From the NCBI RefSeq assembly GCF_018343525.1, contig NZ_JAGYPH010000001.1:868001-932000 (forward strand): a DNA stretch of 64,000 nucleotides. The letters are read 5' to 3'. Below are positions 27,049 to 35,368 of the stretch, piece after piece. The notes below the pieces were generated by a model. It ran no database searches. It was not told the DNA's origin and was given only the letters and a program-made list of their open reading frames with translations. The stretch is from Lederbergia citrea (GTDB lineage: Bacteria; Bacillota; Bacilli; Bacillales; Bacillaceae_C). Each line of letters starts with the position of its first letter. Within the stretch, counting starts at the first letter, position 1. A program made the translations under genes and the position numbers.

Positions 27049-28233
27049 TTGCAATTAATACAATCACGTAAACAAGAAATTCAATCTCCACATGGTGGGC
27101 TATTAATTAATAGAGAACCAGCTAAGAATGAGTGCGAGAAATTATTGAAAGAAGCTATTCAACTCCCTTCGCTTACACTATCAAAATGGAGTTTATCCGA
27201 TTTAGAATTAATCGGCATTGGCGCATTTAGCCCATTGATTGGTTTTATGGGCCAAAAAGATTATCAAAGTGTGGTTCATGAATTACGTTTGGCAAACGGG
27301 ACCATCTGGAGTATTCCAATCACTTTATCCGTGTCAAAAGAAGAAGCAGATCAATTTGAAATCGGTGAGGACATTGCCTTAAAAGGAGAAGACGGAAAAA
27401 TTTACGGAACTCTTTCATTATTAGAGAAATTTGGATTTGACAAAAGCATTGAGGTGAAGCACGTATATGGAACACAAGATAGGAATCACCCCGGAGTAAA
27501 TAAAGTGTTTGAGAAAGGCGAAGTAAATCTTGCAGGACCAATAACCCTATTAAAGCGGCCAGACCACTCTTCGTTTTCGGAATATTATATGGACCCTCGT
27601 GAAACACGAAAGATGTTTCAAGATTTAGGATGGAAGAAAATCGTGGGCTTTCAAACCCGAAATCCCGTTCACCGTGCCCATGAATATATCCAGAAATGTG
27701 CTTTAGAAATGGTCGATGGTTTGTTGCTTAATCCGCTAGTGGGGGAAACAAAAGAAGATGATATACCTGCACATATCCGAATGGAAAGTTATCAGGTTCT
27801 ACTAAAAAAATATTATCCAATGGACCGGGTCCGCCTCGTTATCTATCCAGCCGCAATGAGATATGCGGGACCAAGAGAAGCAATTTTTCATGCGATTGTT
27901 CGTAAGAATTATGGATGTACCCACTTTATTGTAGGAAGGGATCACGCAGGGGTTGGGGATTATTATGGCACATATGAGGCCCAAGAGTTAATAAGCAAAT
28001 ATGAAGCTGAATTAGGAATTAGTATTTTAAAATTTGAGCATAGCTTCTTTTGCACTGCATGCGGAAATATGGCTACAGAGAAAACGTGTCCTCATGACTC
28101 AAAGGATCATCTCCATTTAAGTGGCACAAAGGTTCGACAAATGTTACAGGCAGGAGAAAGGCCACCTGTCGAATTTTCGCGACCCGAAGTTGTCGATGTG
28201 CTAGTGAAAGGAATGAGGCAAAGAGAAAGTTAA
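27049..28233 (+). CDS. sat: Sulfate adenylyltransferase (second copy, sulfatase-like island)
   Basis: A 394-residue Sat with the same motif set as the copy at 6 kb: [17 protein letters not shown], and the [15 protein letters not shown] cysteine cluster near residue 330. An N-terminal extension precedes the PHGG of the core. The GAGGAGG site lies immediately before an ATG at 27040; the TTG at 27049 has the right spacing (nine bases) and is preferred. It is co-transcribed with the sulfatase-like gene upstream. A second Sat in one window is unusual; both are intact, so they probably respond to different signals. Confidence 0.9.
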   Translation: MQLIQSRKQEIQSPHGGLLINREPAKNECEKLLKEAIQLPSLTLSKWSLSDLELIGIGAFSPLIGFMGQKDYQSVVHELRLANGTIWSIPITLSVSKEEADQFEIGEDIALKGEDGKIYGTLSLLEKFGFDKSIEVKHVYGTQDRNHPGVNKVFEKGEVNLAGPITLLKRPDHSSFSEYYMDPRETRKMFQDLGWKKIVGFQTRNPVHRAHEYIQKCALEMVDGLLLNPLVGETKEDDIPAHIRMESYQVLLKKYYPMDRVRLVIYPAAMRYAGPREAIFHAIVRKNYGCTHFIVGRDHAGVGDYYGTYEAQELISKYEAELGISILKFEHSFFCTACGNMATEKTCPHDSKDHLHLSGTKVRQMLQAGERPPVEFSRPEVVDVLVKGMRQRES

Positions 28234-28365
28234 GGGTTGATGCCTATGACATACGATATTGGCTATTGACCAAATAGATACAACTTTATCGGCTATTTAG
28301 AGAACAGTATACCTTTTAATTTTATGGGAGTAATAATAGATAAATGGTGAAGGAGAGAAGAGCAA

Positions 28366-28965
28366 ATGAATGCTAATCAATTAACATGGCATGATGTTAA
28401 GATAACAAAAAAAGACCGTCAACAATTAAATGGTCATAGGAGTGCTGTATTATGGCTTACCGGGCTTTCAGGTTCCGGCAAATCAACATTAGCAGTTGAG
28501 GTCGAGAAAAAACTATATGAAAAAGGGTTAAGAACGTATGTATTGGATGGTGATAATATTCGCCATGGATTGAATAATAATTTAGGCTTTTCACCTGAAG
28601 ACAGAAAAGAGAATATTCGCAGGATTGGAGAAGTGTCCAAACTTTTTGTTGATGCTGGAATAATTACCTTAGCCTCTTTTATTTCACCTTATCGAGATGA
28701 TCGCCAAATGGTCCGTGAGTGGTTTAATGATAAGGAATTTATTGAGGTGTATGTAAAGTGTGATTTGATTATTTGTGAACAACGTGATCCAAAAGGTTTG
28801 TATCAAAGAGCTCGCAAGGGAGAAATTAAAGAATTTACTGGAATTGATGCTCCTTACGAGGTACCTGAAAAAGCTGAAATTATTATTGAAACTGGTAAGT
28901 TAACAATCGAGGAATCTGTTCAAGAGATATTGCAATATTTAAAGACCCACAAATATATTTATTAA
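28366..28965 (+). CDS. cysC: Adenylyl-sulfate kinase (second copy)
   Basis: A 199-residue APS kinase with P-loop GLSGSGKST (residues 33-41), [10 protein letters not shown] and FISPYRDDR. It resembles the copy at 5.2 kb. It is 132 bases after sat with its own ribosome binding site (AAGGAG), in a gap without a clear terminator. Together the pair would make PAPS. No cysH, sulfite reductase or recognisable sulfotransferase lies in the same island, so the use of PAPS here is unexplained. Confidence 0.93.
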   Translation: MNANQLTWHDVKITKKDRQQLNGHRSAVLWLTGLSGSGKSTLAVEVEKKLYEKGLRTYVLDGDNIRHGLNNNLGFSPEDRKENIRRIGEVSKLFVDAGIITLASFISPYRDDRQMVREWFNDKEFIEVYVKCDLIICEQRDPKGLYQRARKGEIKEFTGIDAPYEVPEKAEIIIETGKLTIEESVQEILQYLKTHKYIY

Positions 28966-29274
28966 TAGTATTTAACTATTTGAATTTTAATATAAATTAA
29001 AAACATTCTAAATACCCATTGCTTATAGCACATAAATAGATTATGATACTTTAATCCAATTATTCAAACGCAAACAAATCATAGGAAAGGGGTTGAAACA
29101 AAAGTAAAAATAAATTAAAGTACATATTCCACGCTTGTAAAAGGATAGACTAAAAAATCAGTGGAGATATGTCGGAATATTACAAAGATATTCAGGTTTA
29201 CAAAATGACAGCAAAGAAATAAAACTTTGTTCGTTCGTACCTGCTCCCAAGTATTAAGAAGGAGGTAATGTTCA
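28966..29274. other. AT-rich gap between cysC and the AraC gene
   Basis: This 309-base stretch has no frame with a ribosome binding site apart from the AAGGAGG that serves the AraC gene. I see no convincing promoter, terminator or structured RNA. It probably holds the promoter region of the AraC gene. Confidence 0.4.
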
Positions 29275-30165
29275 ATGAAATTGCATAGTAGTCAATTTAT
29301 GAATGAAAAGACATTTCCTTTTTGGATCAATCGAGTTGTTCATGACGAACATAACCTACCACCTATGCATTGCCACGATTTTATTGAATTAATCTATGTC
29401 GTTGATGGAGAAGCCCAGCATGTTTTCGAAAATGAAGCTTATTCCATTTCTACGAATCATATTTTTATTATCAATCCTGGAGAATTTCATACCTTTCATA
29501 TTGAACCAGGGAAAAAAATAGAACTTATTAATTGTTTGTTCCTGCCCAGTATTTTACATGATACATGGTTAAAGGAATTGGGAGTTTCCCAATCAATGGA
29601 TTTTTATTATATCCATCCATTCTTAGATATGAGCGACCGCTTTCACCATAGCTTAAATTTGCAAGGAGATTATTCGTTTCATGTTCAATCATTATTAGAA
29701 TATATGATAAAAGAATTTGAGAGCGCTCTCATAGGGTTTTCTTCACTAATCAAGCTGAAACTAGCCGAATTACTGATCGTGCTCTCAAGGATTTATAACG
29801 AAAAAGAAACGCTGATGAAAAACATATCTAGCCAGTACGATGAAAGAAAATTACTGGTTAGACGGATTTGTGGATACTTAGAGAGACATTATGATCAAAA
29901 GATCTCAACTCAAACCCTTTGTGAACTTTTCAATATTAGTACCAGGCATTTAAACAGGCTGTTTAAACAAGATACAGGACTAACTGTCATAGAAATGATT
30001 CATAAAATTAGAATTGAAAAAGCCAAACAATTATTAATCAAATCAAATGAAAAGGTGATTGACGTCGCCATAAAAGTAGGCTATGACGATCCCGCATTTT
30101 TCAGCCGGCTTTTTAAGAGAAAGATTGGCTGCTCTCCTGGAAGATATAAAATAGAAATTCTATAA
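29275..30165 (+). CDS. AraC family transcriptional regulator with cupin domain
   Basis: A 296-residue regulator. The N-terminal 150 residues form an AraC-type cupin (HCHDFIELIYVVDGEAQH, then NPGEFHTF), the usual sugar-sensing module. The C-terminal 100 residues hold two helix-turn-helix motifs (TLCELFNISTRHLNRLFKQ and VIDVAIKVGYDDPAFFSRLFKRKIG). The ATG has an AAGGAGG site. It stands between cysC and the ASRT/dehydrogenase genes and is the likely activator of one or both halves of the island. The weak -35 upstream of the first sulfatase-like gene would fit AraC activation, which is inference. Confidence 0.88.
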   Translation: MKLHSSQFMNEKTFPFWINRVVHDEHNLPPMHCHDFIELIYVVDGEAQHVFENEAYSISTNHIFIINPGEFHTFHIEPGKKIELINCLFLPSILHDTWLKELGVSQSMDFYYIHPFLDMSDRFHHSLNLQGDYSFHVQSLLEYMIKEFESALIGFSSLIKLKLAELLIVLSRIYNEKETLMKNISSQYDERKLLVRRICGYLERHYDQKISTQTLCELFNISTRHLNRLFKQDTGLTVIEMIHKIRIEKAKQLLIKSNEKVIDVAIKVGYDDPAFFSRLFKRKIGCSPGRYKIEIL

Positions 30166-30533
30166 ATAAAAACCTTATGGGATTATTCAAGAAATGTTTT
30201 CTTAACCTCACATACTGTCGGTCTATACGGCTTTTTTTTTGATGTTTTTTAGAGGAAACTCTTAATCTTGATCTAGGAAACCCGGTTAAGACCATGTAAT
30301 TTTTAAACTTTCCATCCCCTAAAAATCTACTTCACAAAGGAGTTTCTCCACCATCATTGAGAATCTTATTTCCTTAGAACAAGCGATTGAATTATGACCA
30401 ACATCTAATCCCATGGCGCAATACGCCACGAATATGGCGGTATGAGCAATGTATTATGATTTCTATTTTGATAAGATTGAAAAAAGCGAGTGTGGTAAAC
30501 GGTTACAACGATAAAAGAAATGAGGTATGTAGA
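30166..30533 (+). other. Noncoding region ahead of the ASRT/oxidoreductase operon
   Basis: About 370 bases without a supported gene; a frame that runs into it from the ASRT gene lacks a ribosome binding site there. It contains a hairpin near 30421-30443 (ATACGCC paired with GGCGGTAT, one bulge) and, close to the operon, a cre-like sequence. The operon promoter should lie here, but I could not assign a -35/-10 pair. Confidence 0.4.
30494..30507 (+). promoter_or_regulatory. Possible cre (CcpA) site
   Basis: GGTAAACGGTTACA matches the catabolite-response element consensus TGNAANCGNWWNCA at all defined positions except the first. It is 27 bases before the ASRT start. Repression by CcpA when glucose is present would fit a sugar-catabolic operon. 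A LacI/GalR-type operator of another regulator is the alternative. Confidence 0.4.
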
Positions 30534-30902
30534 ATGATTGGGAAGAAAACATGGATTATTCCGGATGGATTTTTGCAGCCAAAGAGTTTAGGAGAGCAGA
30601 TTAGCCACGAGGCCGTGTGTGTACTAAATTTATCTAATGAAAATGCAGTAGTCAAGCTTACTTTCTATTTTGAAGACCAGGAGCCAATGGATCAATTCCA
30701 AGCGGAGTGTGGATCAAATCGTACGCATCATATTCGACTTGATAAAATAGCAGATCTTCAAGGGAATTTAGTTCCAAGGGGCATTCCGTATGCAATAAAG
30801 GTAGATTGCAATGTTCCTATTATCGTCCAGCATAGTAGGCTTGATACATCGCAGGAGGCACTGGCTTTGTTTACCACAATGGGTTATCCCATTGAACAAT
30901 AA
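30534..30902 (+). CDS. ASRT-family (sensory rhodopsin transducer-like, PF07100) ligand-binding protein
   Basis: A 122-residue soluble beta-rich protein. The motifs KTWIIPDGF, SHEAVCVLNL, YFEDQEP, the RTHHIRL stretch, IPYAIKVDCNVPIIVQHSRLDT are the pattern of the Anabaena sensory rhodopsin transducer superfamily. Members in Firmicutes lie beside sugar-metabolism genes and are predicted to bind small carbohydrates, not to sense light; no rhodopsin gene is here. The start at 30534 has GAGGT seven bases upstream; a longer frame beginning at 30387 is unlikely. It is the first gene of the dehydrogenase/isomerase operon and could be a ligand sensor or chaperone for the pathway sugar. Confidence 0.8.
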   Translation: MIGKKTWIIPDGFLQPKSLGEQISHEAVCVLNLSNENAVVKLTFYFEDQEPMDQFQAECGSNRTHHIRLDKIADLQGNLVPRGIPYAIKVDCNVPIIVQHSRLDTSQEALALFTTMGYPIEQ

Positions 30903-30929
30903 AAAGAATAAAAATTTGGAGGAATGGAC

Positions 30930-31958
30930 ATGGCATTAAAGGTGGGTATTGTCGGAGTTGGAAATATTGGAAGTATTCATGCGTCTGTGTACAAGGAGAA
31001 CCCGATCACAGAAATTGTCGCTGTTTGTGACATCATAAAAGAAAAGGCTGATGCTGCTGCTGAAAAGTTTGGAGGAACTGCCTTTTATAGTGTGGAGGAT
31101 ATGATTAATAGCGGCATCCAGTTAGATCTTGTCAGTGTAGCCACAAAAGGAGAAGAAAATGGAGGTGAGCATTTCAAACCAACGATGCAATTGTTAGAAG
31201 CGGGAATACCAGTCTTAGGAGAAAAGCCAATTTCTAACGATATTGAAGAAGGCAAGCAAATGGTTGAGCTCGCAAATAAGTTGAAGGTACCTTATGCCAT
31301 TAACTTAAATCATCGTTTTACTCCGGCAGCGGAACGGGCAAAAGACTGGGTTACCAGTGGTCGTCTTGGCGAATTGCATATGATCAATATGAGAATGTGG
31401 ATTAATAATCCGGTAGAATCATCCCCTTGGTTTCATTTGCGCGCTCTGCATCCTCATTCCTTTGATGTTATTCGCTATTTCTGTGGAGATGTTAAAAGAG
31501 TAGCGGCATTTATGATGAAGGGGGAGAATCGGAAAATTTGGTCAAACACACAAGTGCTGTTGGAATTTGAAAGCGGTGCCATCGGCAATTTGGTAGGAAG
31601 CTATGATGCGGGACCTAGCTATGGTTTGGAGCTTTGCGAAGTGGTCGGTTCAAAAGGGCGTTTTGTTCTTGAGGATGCTTGTGAACAGTTAACTTATTAC
31701 CCGCGTCAAGGTATAGAGACTGAAACCCACAGTCATCTTGGAGGGATGCGTTCGTTTCAAGAAACGTTTAAAAGTAGAATCAATTCTTTTGTGGATCAAC
31801 TTGTTGCTGGTGTTTCTTATGATGAAGTGAATGGCTCTGGTGATGATGCACTGAAAGCTCAATTTATTATTGAAGCAGCCATTAAATCTTGGGAAACTGG
31901 AACGATTGTAGATGTAAAAGAGATTAAAGAATTATCAAATGCAGGAGGGGTAAGATGA
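30930..31958 (+). CDS. Gfo/Idh/MocA family oxidoreductase (copy 1)
   Basis: A 342-residue NAD(P)-dependent sugar dehydrogenase. The N-terminal Rossmann domain starts with VGIVGVGNIGSIHA, followed by GEKPIS, which supplies the conserved EKP motif, and NLNHRFTPA; the C-terminal half is the beta-sheet substrate domain (ALHPHSFDVIRYF with the catalytic His/Asp region). The ATG at 30930 is six bases after another in-frame ATG and better placed to the GGAGG. Its gene overlaps the isomerase by four bases. It is a clear paralogue of the copy at 34.2 kb. The sugar oxidised is unknown. Confidence 0.88.
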   Translation: MALKVGIVGVGNIGSIHASVYKENPITEIVAVCDIIKEKADAAAEKFGGTAFYSVEDMINSGIQLDLVSVATKGEENGGEHFKPTMQLLEAGIPVLGEKPISNDIEEGKQMVELANKLKVPYAINLNHRFTPAAERAKDWVTSGRLGELHMINMRMWINNPVESSPWFHLRALHPHSFDVIRYFCGDVKRVAAFMMKGENRKIWSNTQVLLEFESGAIGNLVGSYDAGPSYGLELCEVVGSKGRFVLEDACEQLTYYPRQGIETETHSHLGGMRSFQETFKSRINSFVDQLVAGVSYDEVNGSGDDALKAQFIIEAAIKSWETGTIVDVKEIKELSNAGGVR

Positions 31959-32767
31959 TTAAACTAGGTGTCAATTCAGTATTATTCCGTGATTTTGATT
32001 TTGCAACAGCCGTGAAGCATATTGCTTTAAGTGGTTATGATGGTGTGGAAATATCTGCGATCAAAGGGATGTGTGAGCACTTAGATCTTGATCGTTGGAA
32101 AGATCAAGCATCTGAAATTAAATCAATTGTAAACAATTACGGATTAGAAATACTTTCAATGGAAGTTGCTTCATTAGATGAGAATAGATTAATGAAGGCT
32201 TTTGAAGCGGGAGCAGAAATAGGTATTCCGGTTATTAATGTAGGACCTGGCGGAAAATCAGGTGTGGAAGAGGATTTAAATCGATCGATTGAAAAACTTA
32301 CATTATTATCCGAAAAGGCTGAAGCATTTGATGTGACATTATGCGCCAAGGCTCACATTGGCAATGCCATTGATAATACTCCAACAACGCTTAGGGCGAT
32401 AAAGGAAATTACCTCACCTGCATTTGGAATTGATATGGACCCTAGCCATATTTATCGAGGAAATGAAAATCCTGAAGAAGCACTAGCCCAAGTATTATCA
32501 AGTGTAAAACATATTCATATACGTGACTGTAAGGGGCGCAGTGCAGGACCAGGAGACATTAAAAATCAGGCTTGTGGTAGAGGAGATATTGATTTATTGG
32601 CCTATTGTAAAGTAATGGTAGACGGAAATTATTCCGGTCCTGTTTGTCTAGAGGTGATCGGTGCAAATCAACATTCACTTGCGGAAGTATCGATAATAGC
32701 TGCAGAGAGCTATGGATATCTTAATTCTTGTTTAAAAAGCCTTGGAGCTAGAGTAGCAATATCATAG
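31955..32767 (+). CDS. Sugar phosphate isomerase/epimerase (TIM barrel)
   Basis: A 270-residue AP-endonuclease-2-type TIM barrel. Features include GYDGVEISAIKG, INVGPGGKSG, the metal-binding region LCAKAHIGN, GIDMDPSHIYR with Asp and His, and HIRDCKGRSAGPGD. The family includes inosose dehydratases (IolE), xylose-isomerase-like and 3-keto-sugar epimerases. It overlaps the oxidoreductase by four bases (ATGA) and precedes the second sulfatase-like gene by 17 bases, so the set is one operon. A dehydrogenase-epimerase pair commonly oxidises a sugar to a 3-keto form and rearranges it. Confidence 0.85.
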   Translation: MIKLGVNSVLFRDFDFATAVKHIALSGYDGVEISAIKGMCEHLDLDRWKDQASEIKSIVNNYGLEILSMEVASLDENRLMKAFEAGAEIGIPVINVGPGGKSGVEEDLNRSIEKLTLLSEKAEAFDVTLCAKAHIGNAIDNTPTTLRAIKEITSPAFGIDMDPSHIYRGNENPEEALAQVLSSVKHIHIRDCKGRSAGPGDIKNQACGRGDIDLLAYCKVMVDGNYSGPVCLEVIGANQHSLAEVSIIAAESYGYLNSCLKSLGARVAIS

Positions 32768-32784
32768 AGAGGAGTAATCTAGTT

Positions 32785-34188
32785 ATGAAAAAGAAGCCAA
32801 ATATACTTTTTTTAGGGATTGATAGTTTAAGAAGAGATCATATGAGCGGCTATGGGTATGAACGATTAACAACTCCTCATATCGATAAGCTTGCTGAAGA
32901 TGGTGTCTTGTTTGAGAATCATTTTAGTCCAAGTATACCGACAACACCTGGCTATGCCTCGATGATGACTGGAATGGATTGTTTTGGTACAGACGTTGTT
33001 GCATTAAGGCATAAAGGTCCGCTTGGAGACCACGTGAAAACGCTTGCGGAGGTATTTGATGAGAATGGCTATAATACGACATGTATCGGCTTTCCAGGAA
33101 ATCCATCATCACGCGGATTTCAAAAATATATCGATTACGAAGGATGGAATCCAGATGAAACAGGCAGAAGTCCAAAAGCGGATAATTTAAATGAAAGAGC
33201 CATTCCAGAATTAAAGAGATTGGCAGAAGAAGACAAACCGTTCTTCTTATTTTTAAGGCATATGGATCCGCATTCTCCCTATTTGCCTCCAAAGCCGTTT
33301 GAACGGATTTTCTATGATGGAAATGAGACCGATCCAAATAACGATTCTTTAAAAGCGATGTTTGAATTTAAACCATTTGCTGATTATATCAGTTCATGGA
33401 TTCCAGAAGGATGTACAGATTCCAACTATATTGATGCACAATATGATGGCGCAATTGCCTATATGGATGCGTGTATCCAAAATATTTTTACAACCGTAGA
33501 ATCTCTCGGTATTCAAGATGAAACTTTAATAATTGTGACATCCGATCATGGCGAGACGCTCAATGAACATGAATGTTATTATGATCATCACGGATTATAT
33601 GAATGTACACTAGCCGTACCGTTAATCCTAAAATATCCTGGAAAACTGCCGCAAGGGAAAAGAATTTCTGATATTACACAAATAAAGGATATCATGCCAA
33701 CGCTTTTAAGTCTTATTGGCATTGAGACTGATATTAAGTTTGATGGACGTAACCTTCTTAGCTTAGTGAATGATGAAGATTTTGTGCAGGAATCTGAACT
33801 ATATCTTACAGAATGTACATGGATGAGAAAGCACGGATGGCGTACGCCTGAATGGAAACTGATTCGCGCACTTGAACCGGATTTACATTTTAAAGAGGAA
33901 ATAGAACTCTATAATTTAATTGCAGATCCTTTAGAATTAAATAATGTTGCAACAAAAGAACCAGAAATCGTAGAGTTGCTCACTGCAAGGATGGAAAGTT
34001 ACATTGCCAAGCGTGAACAAGAAACCGGACGGGTTAACCCCATTTATACGAACCTTGATTGGCATGGCAAAGGTACGGGTCCATTCAAAACTTCTCAAGA
34101 AGCATATGACTCTATGTATATTGGATCTATTGTCAATGCACAACGTCTACAAGCGAAAGAAAAGACAATTGAGAAAAGTGTAAAGTAG
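32785..34188 (+). CDS. Alkaline phosphatase-superfamily enzyme, sulfatase-like with a Thr nucleophile (copy 2)
   Basis: A 467-residue paralogue of the enzyme at 25.6 kb. It has IDSLRRDHMSGYGY with the metal Asp13, DPHSPYLPP, and TSDHGETLNEHE with the second metal site, then DHHGLYE. The nucleophile position is Thr53 in IPTTPGYAS, again in place of the formylglycine Cys/Ser. It has no signal peptide, so it acts in the cytosol. It stands between the isomerase and the second oxidoreductase in one operon. It may be a phosphoester, sulfoester or phosphonoester hydrolase; the family members closest in layout are annotated as sulfatases without proof. The two copies may act on successive or related esters. 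Confidence 0.75.
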   Translation: MKKKPNILFLGIDSLRRDHMSGYGYERLTTPHIDKLAEDGVLFENHFSPSIPTTPGYASMMTGMDCFGTDVVALRHKGPLGDHVKTLAEVFDENGYNTTCIGFPGNPSSRGFQKYIDYEGWNPDETGRSPKADNLNERAIPELKRLAEEDKPFFLFLRHMDPHSPYLPPKPFERIFYDGNETDPNNDSLKAMFEFKPFADYISSWIPEGCTDSNYIDAQYDGAIAYMDACIQNIFTTVESLGIQDETLIIVTSDHGETLNEHECYYDHHGLYECTLAVPLILKYPGKLPQGKRISDITQIKDIMPTLLSLIGIETDIKFDGRNLLSLVNDEDFVQESELYLTECTWMRKHGWRTPEWKLIRALEPDLHFKEEIELYNLIADPLELNNVATKEPEIVELLTARMESYIAKREQETGRVNPIYTNLDWHGKGTGPFKTSQEAYDSMYIGSIVNAQRLQAKEKTIEKSVK

Positions 34189-34197
34189 CCTTTTTTA

Positions 34198-34235
34198 TTC
34201 GGGGGAGGGAAAACTAATCCCCCGATTATTTTTAT
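34198..34235 (+). terminator. Hairpin between the sulfatase-like gene and the second oxidoreductase
   Basis: Arms TCGGGGGA and TCCCCCGA enclose about 17 bases and run into TTATTTTTA. It lies nine bases after the stop and could reduce read-through into the second oxidoreductase, or act as an mRNA stabiliser within the operon. Confidence 0.6.
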
Positions 34236-34243
34236 CTGAAAGG

Positions 34244-35272
34244 ATGATGGAGTTGATTAAAGTAGCAGTTGTCGGTGTGAATCATATCGGGAAAATCCAT
34301 TGCCGGTTTTATCAACAAAGTGAGCATGTGCAGCTAGTTGCTATTTGTGATCTTAATCAAGAGTTAGCCAACACAGTTGCTTCTGAATTTGGGGTAAAGT
34401 CATACACTGACGTAAAATTGATGCTCGAACAAGAAGATATCGATATGGTTAGCGTTGCTACTGGTGGAATAGAAAATGGATCACATCATTATGAGCCAAC
34501 AATGATCGCCATGGAAGCAGGAAAAGATGTGTTGGTAGAAAAGCCAATTTCTAATAGTATTCAAGAAGCAAGAGAAATAGTTGATTTCGCTAACGAAAAA
34601 GGTGTTAGATTAGCATGTAATTTAAATCATCGCTATGTCCCTGCAGCATCAAAAGCGAAAGATTGGATCCAACAAGGAAAGCTAGGAAAACTTCTTTTCG
34701 TCAATATGAAACTAACAATTGGAAATCCAAATGAGACAAGTGAATGGATACATATGCGGGCATTGCATCCTCACTCAATCGATGTAATTCGTTATTTTGC
34801 CGGAGATATTTCAAGGGTACAGGCGTTTATGACAAAAGCACCTGGAAGAACCGTTTGGTCTACGGCCTCTATTAATTTGGAATTTACCTCTGGTGCGGTT
34901 GGTCATTTAACCGGAAGCTACGATATGGATAACAGACATCCAATTGAATATTGTGAAGTAGCTGGAGAAAAAGGCAGGTTTGTGATTGACAACGTTTACG
35001 AGAACCTAACACTTTACCCCCATAAAAGCAGTGAACTCACTGTAGTACGAAATTCCATTTTGACTGGAGCAGGTGGGTTTAATGACACCTTTCATAACAG
35101 ACTCAATTCTTTCATTTCACAAATTCGCGAAGGGGTACCCCCAAACCAAATAGATGGGTCCGGTGCTGATGCACTAGCAGCCCAAGAAGTGATTGAAGCC
35201 GCAATTCAATCACAAAAGAACAATGGAGCTGTCATAGAAGTACCTTTTACTTCACGTTCAGTTAATGCTTAA
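34244..35272 (+). CDS. Gfo/Idh/MocA family oxidoreductase (copy 2)
   Basis: A 342-residue paralogue of the enzyme at 30.9 kb, with VAVVGVNHIGKIH, VEKPIS, NLNHRYVPA, and ALHPHSIDVIRYF in the same places. It is preceded by AAAGGATG; the ATG at 34244 is very close to it, and a TTG at 34253 would have better spacing, so the first three residues are uncertain. It is the last gene before the rhamnose operon. The two dehydrogenases are similar enough to have arisen by duplication, together with the two sulfatase-like genes. Confidence 0.86.
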   Translation: MMELIKVAVVGVNHIGKIHCRFYQQSEHVQLVAICDLNQELANTVASEFGVKSYTDVKLMLEQEDIDMVSVATGGIENGSHHYEPTMIAMEAGKDVLVEKPISNSIQEAREIVDFANEKGVRLACNLNHRYVPAASKAKDWIQQGKLGKLLFVNMKLTIGNPNETSEWIHMRALHPHSIDVIRYFAGDISRVQAFMTKAPGRTVWSTASINLEFTSGAVGHLTGSYDMDNRHPIEYCEVAGEKGRFVIDNVYENLTLYPHKSSELTVVRNSILTGAGGFNDTFHNRLNSFISQIREGVPPNQIDGSGADALAAQEVIEAAIQSQKNNGAVIEVPFTSRSVNA

Positions 35273-35310
35273 CAAACAAATTTGAAAAAAGAAAATAAAG
35301 TTATTCAAAA

Positions 35311-35320
35311 ATAAACAAAA
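35311..35320 (+). promoter_or_regulatory. Putative RhaR operator half-site upstream of rhaEW
   Basis: The ten bases ATAAACAAAA here also occur at 40280-40289, just after the -10 box of rhaR. DeoR-type repressors commonly bind such direct repeats, so a shared RhaR operator is possible. The motif is short and A-rich and may be chance. A related ATAAAAACAA lies 20 bases further on. Confidence 0.3.
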
Positions 35321-35368
35321 GTAATATACAATAAAAACAAAGACAAAGAGATAACGGAGGAGAGATAA

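Noticed and set aside
30387..30533. Long N-terminal extension of the ASRT protein
   Set aside because: No ribosome binding site before the early ATG; the family length of about 120 residues and the GAGGT site support the start at 30534.
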